Assembly (NCBI GenBank): GCA_018335675.1
Contig: JAGXRQ010000002.1
Coordinates: 1-48,149, forward strand
Direction: 5' to 3'
Length of the DNA stretch: 48,149 bases
Origin: Bacteroidota bacterium
GTDB taxonomy: Bacteria > Bacteroidota > Bacteroidia > Bacteroidales > UBA7960
The notes under the pieces were generated by a model, which was given only the letters and a program-made list of their open reading frames with translations, made no database searches and had not been told where the DNA came from. Below are positions 8,061 through 15,289 of the stretch, one piece after another. The position numbers were made by a program, and so were the translations under genes. Numbering within the stretch: position 1 is the first letter of the stretch; each line of letters starts with the position of its first letter.

Positions 8061-8764
8061 CAACATTCGGAGTCTTATTTTTATTGCCTGTTGATTTAGG
8101 TGGTTTGGTGGAAAATGTTTTGCCTTCCGGAGTTATGAGTATTGCTAATTCTCTCGACGAGTTTATTGTTGAGAATGAGCGAACTGCAAGAAGATTTCTT
8201 GTAAAAATCGGTTATAGCAAGAGAATAGACGATATAGTATTTCATGTTCTTAATAAACATACTCAAACCAATGAAATTCCTTCATTTTTTAAGTCGTTGA
8301 AAAATGGCAAAAACGTTGGATTATTATCAGAAGCAGGATGCCCTTGTATTGCTGATCCGGGTCAGATTATTGTAAATATTGCTCAAAGCCAAGGCATTAA
8401 AGTAAAACCACTTACAGGACCAAATTCAATGATTCTAGCTTTAATGGCATCCGGTTTTAGTGGACAATCATTTGCATTTAAAGGATATTTGCCTTTGGAA
8501 AAAAGGGATAGAGAATTTGCTATTAAGGAAATGGAGACAACTGTATCGAAAATTGGGTGTAGTCAGATATTTATGGAGACTCCTTTTAGGAATAGCAAGT
8601 TATTGTCGGAGCTCTTGCAGATCTGCAAGCCAAATACATTGCTTTGCATCGCGGTTGATATTACAATGGAAAGTGAATTTATAAGAACCAAAACAATATC
8701 TGAGTGGAAAAAAAATCCGCCGGACATTAACAAACGGCCGGCGGTTTTTATTATAGGCTCTTAA
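8048..8764 (+). CDS. RsmI-like SAM-dependent methyltransferase (tetrapyrrole methylase fold)
   Basis: A 238-residue member of the group related to RsmI, the 16S rRNA ribose methylase. The glycine-rich SAM motif is LLSEAGCPCIADPGQ, comparable with the family's S-D/E-A-G-x-P-x-I-x-D-P-G. A second conserved phrase is PLTGPNSMILALMASGF, followed by FKGYLP. The start overlaps the end of the dehydratase gene. Compared with true RsmI it lacks the C-terminal extension and has its own N-terminus (LLFLLPVDLG), so it belongs to a Bacteroidota-type subgroup whose exact substrate I cannot state. Its last codons encode a GC-rich hairpin that probably terminates transcription at the convergent junction with lgt. 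Confidence 0.85.
   Translation: MEKVTTFGVLFLLPVDLGGLVENVLPSGVMSIANSLDEFIVENERTARRFLVKIGYSKRIDDIVFHVLNKHTQTNEIPSFFKSLKNGKNVGLLSEAGCPCIADPGQIIVNIAQSQGIKVKPLTGPNSMILALMASGFSGQSFAFKGYLPLEKRDREFAIKEMETTVSKIGCSQIFMETPFRNSKLLSELLQICKPNTLLCIAVDITMESEFIRTKTISEWKKNPPDINKRPAVFIIGS
8711..8749. terminator. Bidirectional terminator inside the 3' end of the RsmI-like gene
   Basis: CCGCCGG (8717-8723) pairs with CCGGCGG (8738-8744), flanked by an A-run at 8711-8715 and a T-run at 8745-8749. It can therefore act as an intrinsic terminator on both strands. It serves the convergent ends of the methylase gene and lgt, which overlap by four bases, and lies within the methylase coding sequence. Confidence 0.75.
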
Positions 8765-9552
8765 AGTTTCTTCTTAAATGCCAAGTATATTAGCACAAAA
8801 CCTGTGATTATCATAGGGATACTTAATATTTGTCCCATATTAATAAGCATATTTTGCTCAAATGCCTCCTGAAGTTCCTTTATAAACTCGATTAAAAACC
8901 TTGGAATAAACATACCCAAGGCAAATATTCCCGACAACATTCCACCTGCTAAAGTTTTACGCTTCTTAATATAAAGCCATAAAAGAGATCCGAATAAAGC
9001 AAAATAAGCCAATGCTTCATAGATTTGAGTTGGATGTTTTGCTAATGTTTCTTCTCTTTCTGCAAAAATAAACCCCCAAGGAAGAGAAGTTTCAACTCCA
9101 TAAATCTCAGAATTCATCAAATTACCCAGCCTAATAAAAGCAGCTGCAAGAGCGATAGGAATTACAATTCTATCGAGTGTCCAAATAGTTTTTTGGCTAC
9201 TTTTGAATTTTTGGAAAGCAAACAAAGCAATTATAATCCCAAATGCCCCGCCATGACTAGCTACTCCGCCTTCCCAAATATAAAAGATTTCGACAAGATT
9301 CTGACTGTAATGGTCCCATGCATAAAAGAAACAATGCCCCAGTCTGGCCCCAACTATACTTCCAACTGCCATGAAAATCAATAAATGTTCAAGCTCTTTA
9401 ACCGGAACAGACTCCTTTTTAAACATTCTTAAAAGAATTTCATATCCAAGATAAAAAGACAAAGCCCAAAAAAGACCATACCATCTTACAGAAACAGGTC
9501 CGATAGCAAATATTTCGGGAGCAGCTGTCCAAATAATTTGTGTTAGTGTCAT
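8761..9552 (-). CDS. lgt: Prolipoprotein diacylglyceryl transferase
   Basis: Lgt is the inner-membrane enzyme that transfers diacylglycerol from phosphatidylglycerol to the lipobox cysteine of prolipoproteins. The 263-residue protein has about seven transmembrane segments. The Lgt signature is FIRLGNLMNSEIYG, with the essential Arg and Asn/Glu, and the later HPTQIYEAL block is also family-typical. It follows the FKBP lipoprotein genes by 11 bases and its substrates include the lipoproteins encoded just upstream. The 3' end overlaps the convergent methylase gene by four bases. Confidence 0.96.
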   Translation of the reverse strand: MTLTQIIWTAAPEIFAIGPVSVRWYGLFWALSFYLGYEILLRMFKKESVPVKELEHLLIFMAVGSIVGARLGHCFFYAWDHYSQNLVEIFYIWEGGVASHGGAFGIIIALFAFQKFKSSQKTIWTLDRIVIPIALAAAFIRLGNLMNSEIYGVETSLPWGFIFAEREETLAKHPTQIYEALAYFALFGSLLWLYIKKRKTLAGGMLSGIFALGMFIPRFLIEFIKELQEAFEQNMLINMGQILSIPMIITGFVLIYLAFKKKL

Positions 9553-9563
9553 ATTGTAATTAT

Positions 9564-10751
9564 TTAATCGTTGATAAATATGTCAATTATTTCAATATCA
9601 AATATAAGATCAGAGTGAGATGGAATATTGCCAAAACTTCTTTTGCCAAAACCAAGATGAGAAGGAATAATAAATCTATATTTTGCACCCTCTTTCATAA
9701 GCAAAACAGCTTCATCCAAACCAGGTATAAAAAGTCCCTGACCCGCAACCATAGTGAATGGATGATTTCTTTCCACCGATGAATCAAACATATAACCATT
9801 CTTAAGGAATGCAGAATAATGAATTTTCACAATCTGTCCGGGTTGAATATAGTCGCCCTGCCCCTTTTCAACAATTATATATCTTAAGCCTAGCCCAGTT
9901 TCCAAAGTATCTTTTAACCCAACAAAAAAAGGAATAACAACAGGAGGTTGATTTACCTCTTTCAATTCAACATCAAAAACAAGATCCGTATTTGGAGGAA
10001 TTAGCCCCCTACCCTCACTCCCGTATGCAAGCGATGCAGGAATCCAAAACCTTGCTTTATCACCCTCGTGCAAATACGTAAAACCCTCCTCCAGGCCGGG
10101 AATTAAAGTTTTATCACCCAATTTTGCTTCCAATTGTTTACCCCTTTCTACCGAAGAGTCAAAAATCTTGTTACCATCAAAAAACCCTATATAATCAGCT
10201 TTAATCAACAAACCTTCAAAAGCTTTTGGTCCCTTACCCATATGCGTAATAGCATATGTAAGTCCTGAAGCAGTAGTGATTTTTTCAAACTCCTCTTTTT
10301 TAGACTTGGAAATATCAACACCCCTTTTAACATCAATCAATTCCACTTCATAATAAAGAGTTGAATTAGGAGGGATTATGCCAACCGCAATATTTCCATA
10401 ACCTAAGTGAGGCGGCACAACAAAACTAAAATGATCACCCACCCTCATAAGTAAAATTCCTTCCCTTAAGCCATCGATAAACTGATTGCTTCCTATCCTC
10501 ATGGAGATGGGCGCATTTCTATCTCGCGATCTTTCAAAGATATTACCATTATCAAGTTTGCCGGTATAATGAAAAACTACGATATCACCAACTCTTGGAC
10601 TAATACCATTGCCCTTCTTTATTTCAGCATACTTTAAACCTGAATTTGTTTCTATATAGCTATACTTAGGCAGTTTTGAAGTTTTACAAGAAAGTAGAAA
10701 CAACAAAAAACCAATAATAATAACTCTATTAATATTAGAAACATTAACCAC
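9564..10751 (-). CDS. Lipoprotein with three FKBP-type peptidyl-prolyl isomerase domains
   Basis: A 395-residue predicted lipoprotein (Cys22 in FLLSC) with three tandem FKBP domains at about residues 39-141, 161-266 and 286-392. Each begins with a 'GL-x-Y' strand and has recognisable active-site phrases, for example IDGLREGILLM, IPGLEEGFTYL and IPGLDEAVLLM, followed by GYGN, AYGS or GFGK loops. Domain 2 has lost some aromatic core residues (DYIGFFDG), so it may be structural. The only plausible start is GTG at 10751, which gives a clean signal peptide. It is the first and largest-domain-count member of a three-gene FKBP series and probably acts as a periplasmic or surface folding factor. Confidence 0.9.
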   Translation of the reverse strand: MVNVSNINRVIIIGFLLFLLSCKTSKLPKYSYIETNSGLKYAEIKKGNGISPRVGDIVVFHYTGKLDNGNIFERSRDRNAPISMRIGSNQFIDGLREGILLMRVGDHFSFVVPPHLGYGNIAVGIIPPNSTLYYEVELIDVKRGVDISKSKKEEFEKITTASGLTYAITHMGKGPKAFEGLLIKADYIGFFDGNKIFDSSVERGKQLEAKLGDKTLIPGLEEGFTYLHEGDKARFWIPASLAYGSEGRGLIPPNTDLVFDVELKEVNQPPVVIPFFVGLKDTLETGLGLRYIIVEKGQGDYIQPGQIVKIHYSAFLKNGYMFDSSVERNHPFTMVAGQGLFIPGLDEAVLLMKEGAKYRFIIPSHLGFGKRSFGNIPSHSDLIFDIEIIDIFIND

Positions 10752-10814
10752 AGTAAAAAATCTTAATTAACAGTACTATCTATTTTAAGCCTTTGGGTAA
10801 CAATAAGTTAAAAA

Positions 10815-11702
10815 CTATTTTACACCAACAATTTCAACATCAAACAAAAGAGTAGTAAAAGGAGGAATTACATTTCCTGCACCCTCGTCGCCATATGCCA
10901 AAAAGCTTGGGATAATCAATCTAGCTTTACCACCAACATTCATCAGCATAATACCCTCATCCCAACCCGGGATAACTCTACCACGTCCAATAGGAAAAGT
11001 AATAGGCTCACCTCTTTCAACAGAGCTGTCGAATACTCTTCCATCAAGGAACATGCCTGTATAGTGCACACTAACTTCCTGTCCGGCTTGTACTTTTGGT
11101 CCAGAGCCTTTTGTTTTTTCAATAAAAAATAACCCACTAGGAAGAGGATCCTGAGTAATCTTATTATCTTTTAAATACTGTTCAAGCGTTGCTTGTTCTC
11201 TTTGATATGCCATGTCGTTTTCTTGATTTTGTTTTGCCATTAATTCTTCATATTCTTTTTCAAATTCTTCTAAAGTTTGAACCTTCAGCATTTTTATATC
11301 GAGATGTAACTTACCTCCTTCAGCAATAAATCCTTCTGTATCAGGCATTTTTGCCGTAATTTTAAAAAATTGATCAGCGTTAAGAATAAAACTCACACTA
11401 TCGCCAACCGCCATCATAGAAAGACCTTCATAAATATCGCCAGGATATTCACTTGCAATAAGCTCCATTACGGAAGGATATCCACCTCTGGTATCCATAA
11501 GTATATTACCATCATCATCACTATAAACTAGGTCGAAAGTGATGATTTTACCAATTTCTGCTTTAACCCCCTTTTCTTTTATGTGATACTTATAATATAA
11601 ACCTGAATCTGTTTTTTTATACCCGGGAATGTCACTTGAGCTGCATGCCTGAGAAATTAATGCAAAAACCATTAATACACCTAATGTTTGGAAAATTTTC
11701 AT
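10815..11702 (-). CDS. Lipoprotein with two FKBP domains (first degenerate)
   Basis: A 295-residue predicted lipoprotein (Cys20 after LISQA). The C-terminal FKBP domain, about residues 190-294, is canonical: VSVHYTGMFLDGRVFDSS, IPGWDEGIMLM and AYGDEGAGNVIPPFT. The N-terminal domain, about residues 30-140, keeps the FKBP strand order but the active-site loops are altered (IYEGLSMMAVGDSVSF, with a Phe/Met-rich pocket), so catalysis there is doubtful. A Gln/Glu-rich helical linker of about 40 residues joins them (EEFEKEYEELMAKQNQE). It lies between the three-domain and one-domain FKBP genes and is probably co-transcribed with them. Confidence 0.9.
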   Translation of the reverse strand: MKIFQTLGVLMVFALISQACSSSDIPGYKKTDSGLYYKYHIKEKGVKAEIGKIITFDLVYSDDDGNILMDTRGGYPSVMELIASEYPGDIYEGLSMMAVGDSVSFILNADQFFKITAKMPDTEGFIAEGGKLHLDIKMLKVQTLEEFEKEYEELMAKQNQENDMAYQREQATLEQYLKDNKITQDPLPSGLFFIEKTKGSGPKVQAGQEVSVHYTGMFLDGRVFDSSVERGEPITFPIGRGRVIPGWDEGIMLMNVGGKARLIIPSFLAYGDEGAGNVIPPFTTLLFDVEIVGVK

Positions 11703-11721
11703 AATAATTTGTTTTTAAGAT

Positions 11722-12258
11722 TTAATTTAAGTCAACTAGTTCAATATAGTAAATAATAGGAATTCTTTTGGGTATTTTCACACCATCACCCGGCACACCG
11801 TGAGCCAGATGCGGAGGCATTATTAATCTCGCTTTGTCGCCAACCCTCATAAGCAAGATACCTTCTTCCAGGCCACTTTCAACACCACCTCTGCCAACTT
11901 TAAATGATTTAACTCCATCGTTTTCAGATGAATACACTAAATCGCCAGATATCAATCTAATTTCATAATGTAAAAACGCAATATCACCTTCAGTTGCTTT
12001 TTTTCCCTCACCACGGTGGTAAATTTCGTATCTCAATCCACTACCAGTTTCAATAACATTCCAACCATAACGTTCAATAAAATCTAAAATTTCTTGTTGC
12101 TCAATCTCAAGCATCATTTTATTAGTACTCATCATTCTATCTTCAATCTCCTTTTTATCAGGAACTTTCTTATTCTTATCCTGATTATTGCAAGAAAATA
12201 AAGCTAAAGTAAGAAATAAAGCCAAAAACTTAGATAAAACCATGTAATTGCTAATCAT
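11722..12258 (-). CDS. gldI: GldI-like FKBP lipoprotein
   Basis: A 178-residue lipoprotein (Cys23 in ALFSC) with one FKBP domain at about residues 73-177. It resembles GldI, the lipoprotein peptidyl-prolyl isomerase required for gliding/T9SS function in flavobacteria: the pre-domain phrase FIERYGWNVIETGSGLRY, the GRGGVESGLEEGI active-site loop and PPHLAHGVPGDGVKIP are all GldI-like. Its place directly after an NrnA-type gene near ndk also matches the gldI neighbourhood in that phylum as I remember it. Start ATG 12258 is used; ATG 12243 would shorten the signal. Whether this organism glides is unknown; the T9SS-tagged protease at 15290-17041 shows the secretion system is likely present. Confidence 0.82.
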   Translation of the reverse strand: MISNYMVLSKFLALFLTLALFSCNNQDKNKKVPDKKEIEDRMMSTNKMMLEIEQQEILDFIERYGWNVIETGSGLRYEIYHRGEGKKATEGDIAFLHYEIRLISGDLVYSSENDGVKSFKVGRGGVESGLEEGILLMRVGDKARLIMPPHLAHGVPGDGVKIPKRIPIIYYIELVDLN

Positions 12259-12261
12259 GCC

Positions 12262-13302
12262 TTATAAGTACATATTAATATCCTGATTGCTAAATAACTG
12301 TTCAAACAAAGCGATAGCTTGCTGCATTGAACCTTTAAGTTTACCACCGGAAGCATTCATATGACCACCACCATAAAAATGCAAACGAGCGATTTTATTT
12401 ACATCTATTAAACGCCTAGACCTGAATGATATTTTAATTACATCATCCCTTTCCATAAAAAAAGCAGCAAGTTCAATACCACCAATGCTAAGAGCATAAT
12501 TTACAATTCCTTCTGTATCACCTTCCTTGTGATTAAACCTATTTAATTCATCAGCAGTAAGACTAATATAAGCAACCTTTCTATTAGGCAAAACAGTCAG
12601 CTTTTCACTCAAACAATAACCTAAAAGCCTCATTCTTTCCTCAGTAAAAGTATCATAAATAGACCGTTGAATTTCAACAGGATCAATACCTTTATCAATA
12701 AGTTCAGCAACTATCAGATACGTTTGTGTATTACGGTTGGAATAACTAAAAGAGCCAGTATCAGTAACAATGCCTGCATAAAGGCAAGAGGCAACATCCT
12801 TATCAATTATATCAAAACTGTTTTCACAAGAATAAATTAAAATAGCAACCAATTCAGCAGTAGATGAAACATCAACATTAGAAATTACAACATCAAAAAA
12901 CGTCGATTCAGGCTGAGGATGATGATCAATAAGAACTTTAAAAGCCCTAGATTTAGTTAGAACTTCCGAAATATTATCAACTCTGGATGGGTGGTTAAAA
13001 TCAAGACAAAATACAACATCTGCATTTGAAATTTTGTCATTTGCAAGCTTTTGATATTCAGATGCAACAATAACAATATCATTAAAAGGCATCCAATGAA
13101 GAAACAAAGCATAATTATTTGGAACAATCACAGAGACATTATCTATACCCTTACTTCTCAAATAACCATATAAACCAAGAGCAGACCCAATAGCGTCTCC
13201 ATCTGGATTCACATGAGTAAGAATACAAAAACTCTTACCCTTATCGCTCAGATAGGATGAAATTTTACCGGCTATATCATTGTTTAACTTCACTAAATTC
13301 AT
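12262..13302 (-). CDS. nrnA: DHH-family phosphoesterase, NrnA-type (nanoRNase/pAp phosphatase)
   Basis: A 346-residue DHH/DHHA1 enzyme that degrades short oligoribonucleotides and/or removes the 3' phosphate of pAp. Metal-binding motifs are THVNPDGDAIGS, FCLDFNHPSR and LIDHHPQP (the DHH motif), and the C-terminal DHHA1 domain ends with GGGHMNASGGKL. I place the start at ATG 13302 (MNLVKLNND) because it fits the family and because a promoter-like TACCTTTG lies at 13308-13315, inside the longer alternative. An ATG at 13335 is in frame and would add 11 residues. It is three bases upstream of the GldI-like gene and divergent from ndk. Confidence 0.9.
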   Translation of the reverse strand: MNLVKLNNDIAGKISSYLSDKGKSFCILTHVNPDGDAIGSALGLYGYLRSKGIDNVSVIVPNNYALFLHWMPFNDIVIVASEYQKLANDKISNADVVFCLDFNHPSRVDNISEVLTKSRAFKVLIDHHPQPESTFFDVVISNVDVSSTAELVAILIYSCENSFDIIDKDVASCLYAGIVTDTGSFSYSNRNTQTYLIVAELIDKGIDPVEIQRSIYDTFTEERMRLLGYCLSEKLTVLPNRKVAYISLTADELNRFNHKEGDTEGIVNYALSIGGIELAAFFMERDDVIKISFRSRRLIDVNKIARLHFYGGGHMNASGGKLKGSMQQAIALFEQLFSNQDINMYL

Positions 13303-13307
13303 AAGGG

Positions 13308-13315
13308 CAAAGGTA
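13308..13315 (-). promoter_or_regulatory. Bacteroidota -7 promoter element upstream of nrnA
   Basis: TACCTTTG on the minus strand matches the TAnnTTTG -7 consensus exactly. It lies five bases from the preferred nrnA ATG, which would give a leaderless or nearly leaderless transcript. No good -33 TTTG is visible, so this may be chance. Confidence 0.35.
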
Positions 13316-13409
13316 AAAAAATCATTTGTTATCATGGTTTTAAAATTGTAATGTTTTTTTAGTAATTTAACAGTTCAAAAACATTACTAATAAAACAAAC
13401 CGAAACACT

Positions 13410-13832
13410 ATGAGTACAGGGATTTTCACACTTGCACTAATTAAACCAAATGCAGTAAAAAGTGGCTACACAGCTCCAATATTAGCAAAAATACACGAAG
13501 CAGGATTCAGAATTTCAGCAATGAAATTTGTACAACTTACAGTTGCGCAGGCCGAAATATTTTACAGCACACATAAAGGACAACCATTTTATGATGGATT
13601 GTTGGAGTTTATGACCTCAGGCCCAATAGTAGCAGCCATAATTGAAAAAGAAAATGCTGTTGAAGAGTATAGAAAAATACTTGGTAATACAGACCCGCGC
13701 AAAGCAGCACCCGGAACACTCAGGCATTTATTCGGTACACAACTACCTGCAAACGCAGTACACGGATCAGATTCAGACGAAGCAGCTATAAGAGAATGCA
13801 GCTTTTTCTTTTCAGCTTTTGAAAGGTATTAG
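13410..13832 (+). CDS. ndk: Nucleoside-diphosphate kinase
   Basis: Ndk balances nucleoside triphosphate pools by moving the gamma phosphate through a phosphohistidine. The 140-residue protein is full length. The catalytic histidine is in the signature NAVHGSDSDEAA, and the N-terminus FTLALIKPNAVKSG is the family-typical start with the substrate-binding Lys. It is transcribed away from nrnA and converges on the HTH gene 17 bases downstream. Confidence 0.97.
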   Translation: MSTGIFTLALIKPNAVKSGYTAPILAKIHEAGFRISAMKFVQLTVAQAEIFYSTHKGQPFYDGLLEFMTSGPIVAAIIEKENAVEEYRKILGNTDPRKAAPGTLRHLFGTQLPANAVHGSDSDEAAIRECSFFFSAFERY

Positions 13833-13848
13833 GGAGAATTCTAATTCA

Positions 13849-14349
13849 CTACCTAAGCCTATACTCAACAAAAGTTTTGTCCTTGTATAGTATAATAACT
13901 TTTTCGATTTCAGATTGATTTACCGAAGAAGCTTTATCTAAAACTTCTTTTTCATCGGGTTGAATTCTTCTTTGTGTTGTATGATATTCAACACTTTCCT
14001 CATCCTTTGCAATGGATTTTTGTTTTTCAACAATCTCATCAGCAAAGCTAAAAAGGTCGGGAACTTGAGGTTTTATAGAAGCCTCTTGTTTGATAGCAGG
14101 CTTGTTAGCCGTTTGTTCGACTATTTCGATTTTCCTTTCAGTCTTTATAGCACTTCCTTTACCAAAGATTATCCAATTTATATCAGTCTCAGGAAATCTT
14201 TCAGCTATTTTCATAATAAAGTCAAGACTAGGTTTATTTCTGCCTGATACAAGATGTGATATTGTAGATCTGGGAACACCTATTTCATCAGCAAATTTAG
14301 AGGGTGTAAGCTCTAACTTTTCGATCAGTTCATTTATTCTCTCTATCAT
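13849..14349 (-). CDS. XRE/CI-type helix-turn-helix transcriptional regulator
   Basis: A 166-residue regulator with a Cro/CI-type helix-turn-helix at residues 1-60: TPSKFADEIGVPRSTISHLV is helix 2, turn and recognition helix, and NWIIFGKG closes the domain as in phage CI-like repressors and Bacteroidota XRE proteins. The C-terminal half is Lys/Glu/Gln-rich, low in structure, and ends with a short hydrophobic strand (KVIILYKDKTFVEYRLR). No peptidase domain is present. ATG 14349 is chosen over 14385 because a -7 element lies between them and homologues begin with MIERINELI. The 0.9-kb tract upstream contains TTACA-n2-TGTAA dyads that are candidate operators. Confidence 0.85.
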   Translation of the reverse strand: MIERINELIEKLELTPSKFADEIGVPRSTISHLVSGRNKPSLDFIMKIAERFPETDINWIIFGKGSAIKTERKIEIVEQTANKPAIKQEASIKPQVPDLFSFADEIVEKQKSIAKDEESVEYHTTQRRIQPDEKEVLDKASSVNQSEIEKVIILYKDKTFVEYRLR

Positions 14350-14382
14350 AGCAATAAGGTTTAGGCAGTTGTAAACTATAAT

Positions 14383-14390
14383 CAAATATA
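14383..14390 (-). promoter_or_regulatory. Bacteroidota -7 promoter element for the HTH gene
   Basis: TATATTTG on the minus strand fits TAnnTTTG exactly, 33 bases upstream of the chosen start. It is flanked by TTTACAA/TTGTAAA words (around 14368-14375, 14391-14398 and 14411-14418), which could be autoregulatory sites. No clear -33 element was found. Confidence 0.4.
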
Positions 14391-15289
14391 CTTTACAAAG
14401 TTAAATAAAAATTTACAATCATACAAAAGACTTGAAAATAAATAATTAACATTGCTATTTACATTTTACACCAAGTAAAACAATTGTAAATACAATGAAT
14501 ATGATTAAATCACAACTTCAATTAAAATTATTTATTATGCTGTAATTCAATTAAATACATAATTGTTAAAAATTAAATCGCAATTCAGACAAATTGTTGC
14601 TAAACCACATTAATACATCAACCATTACTTTATATAAAAATGATATCTAACTGATTTACTGTCATATAATAAAATTATTTAAATGCTATATGCTTACGAA
14701 TAGACCATTATTAATTAGAGATTGTTGTTGTAAATCGTATTCATTTTGTAAATTCAATGAATTTATGGCAATATTTTCACTATAACTTAAATGAATAATG
14801 TTACGTAAAGCGTTTGTTATTGTTAATTTGGGAAGATTTGAATATAAATTAACATGATATGGCAATTGCATAATAGTTACACATGTAATCAATAGTTGGG
14901 TTACAATTGTGATTTGCAATATTAAACAGAATTGCATCGCTGTTGATTACATTTGTTAATTAAATTGTGTTTTATTTTGATATTACATTTGTAATCAATG
15001 GGAGTTACTTTCTTAATTAGCTTTTAAAATTTCACAAATCTCTCCTACTCCACTTTATGATTAAAGTATAATTTATAATTCGCTATTAAATAAATACTAT
15101 TACTTTTTTCGGAATAATATCCCTCTGAGAATTCAATAAAAAAATATCTCACGTGCTGGGAATAATAAAAACAGAGCTATACGAAGGAAAAACAATTGCC
15201 GGCAGACTCACAACTCAATAAAGATAAGGGTTTTGAAGGAATTGCTAGGGCAATTAATAAAGTGAAAAAACGAAAATTTATTTAATCTT
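14391..15289. other. Gene-poor AT-rich tract with dyad motifs
   Basis: About 0.9 kb without a convincing gene. It contains several related dyads: ATTGTA-AA-TACAAT at 14483-14496, TTACA-CA-TGTAA at 14877-14888, TTACA-AT-TGTGA at 14901-14912, an imperfect one at 14947-14959, and the perfect ATTACA-TT-TGTAAT at 14982-14995. The 17-mer TTGTAAATaCAATGAAT (14484-14500) recurs with one change at 14746-14762. A minus-strand frame at 14686-14937 (83 codons) has the look of chance AT-rich coding. Near 15130-15285 two short plus-strand frames look coding-like but are separated by a frameshift. No tRNA or known riboswitch seen. Confidence 0.6.
14982..14995. promoter_or_regulatory. Perfect dyad ATTACA-n2-TGTAAT, candidate operator
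   Basis: Six-base arms separated by TT. The following TCAATGG matches, with one change, the bases following the similar dyad at 14877-14888, so the repeated unit is longer than the dyad alone. The adjacent HTH regulator is the obvious candidate binder; this is inference. Confidence 0.4.

Noticed and set aside
14686-14937. 83-codon minus-strand gene
   Set aside because: Low-complexity AT-driven composition, no start context, overlaps the dyad motifs, no recognisable domain.
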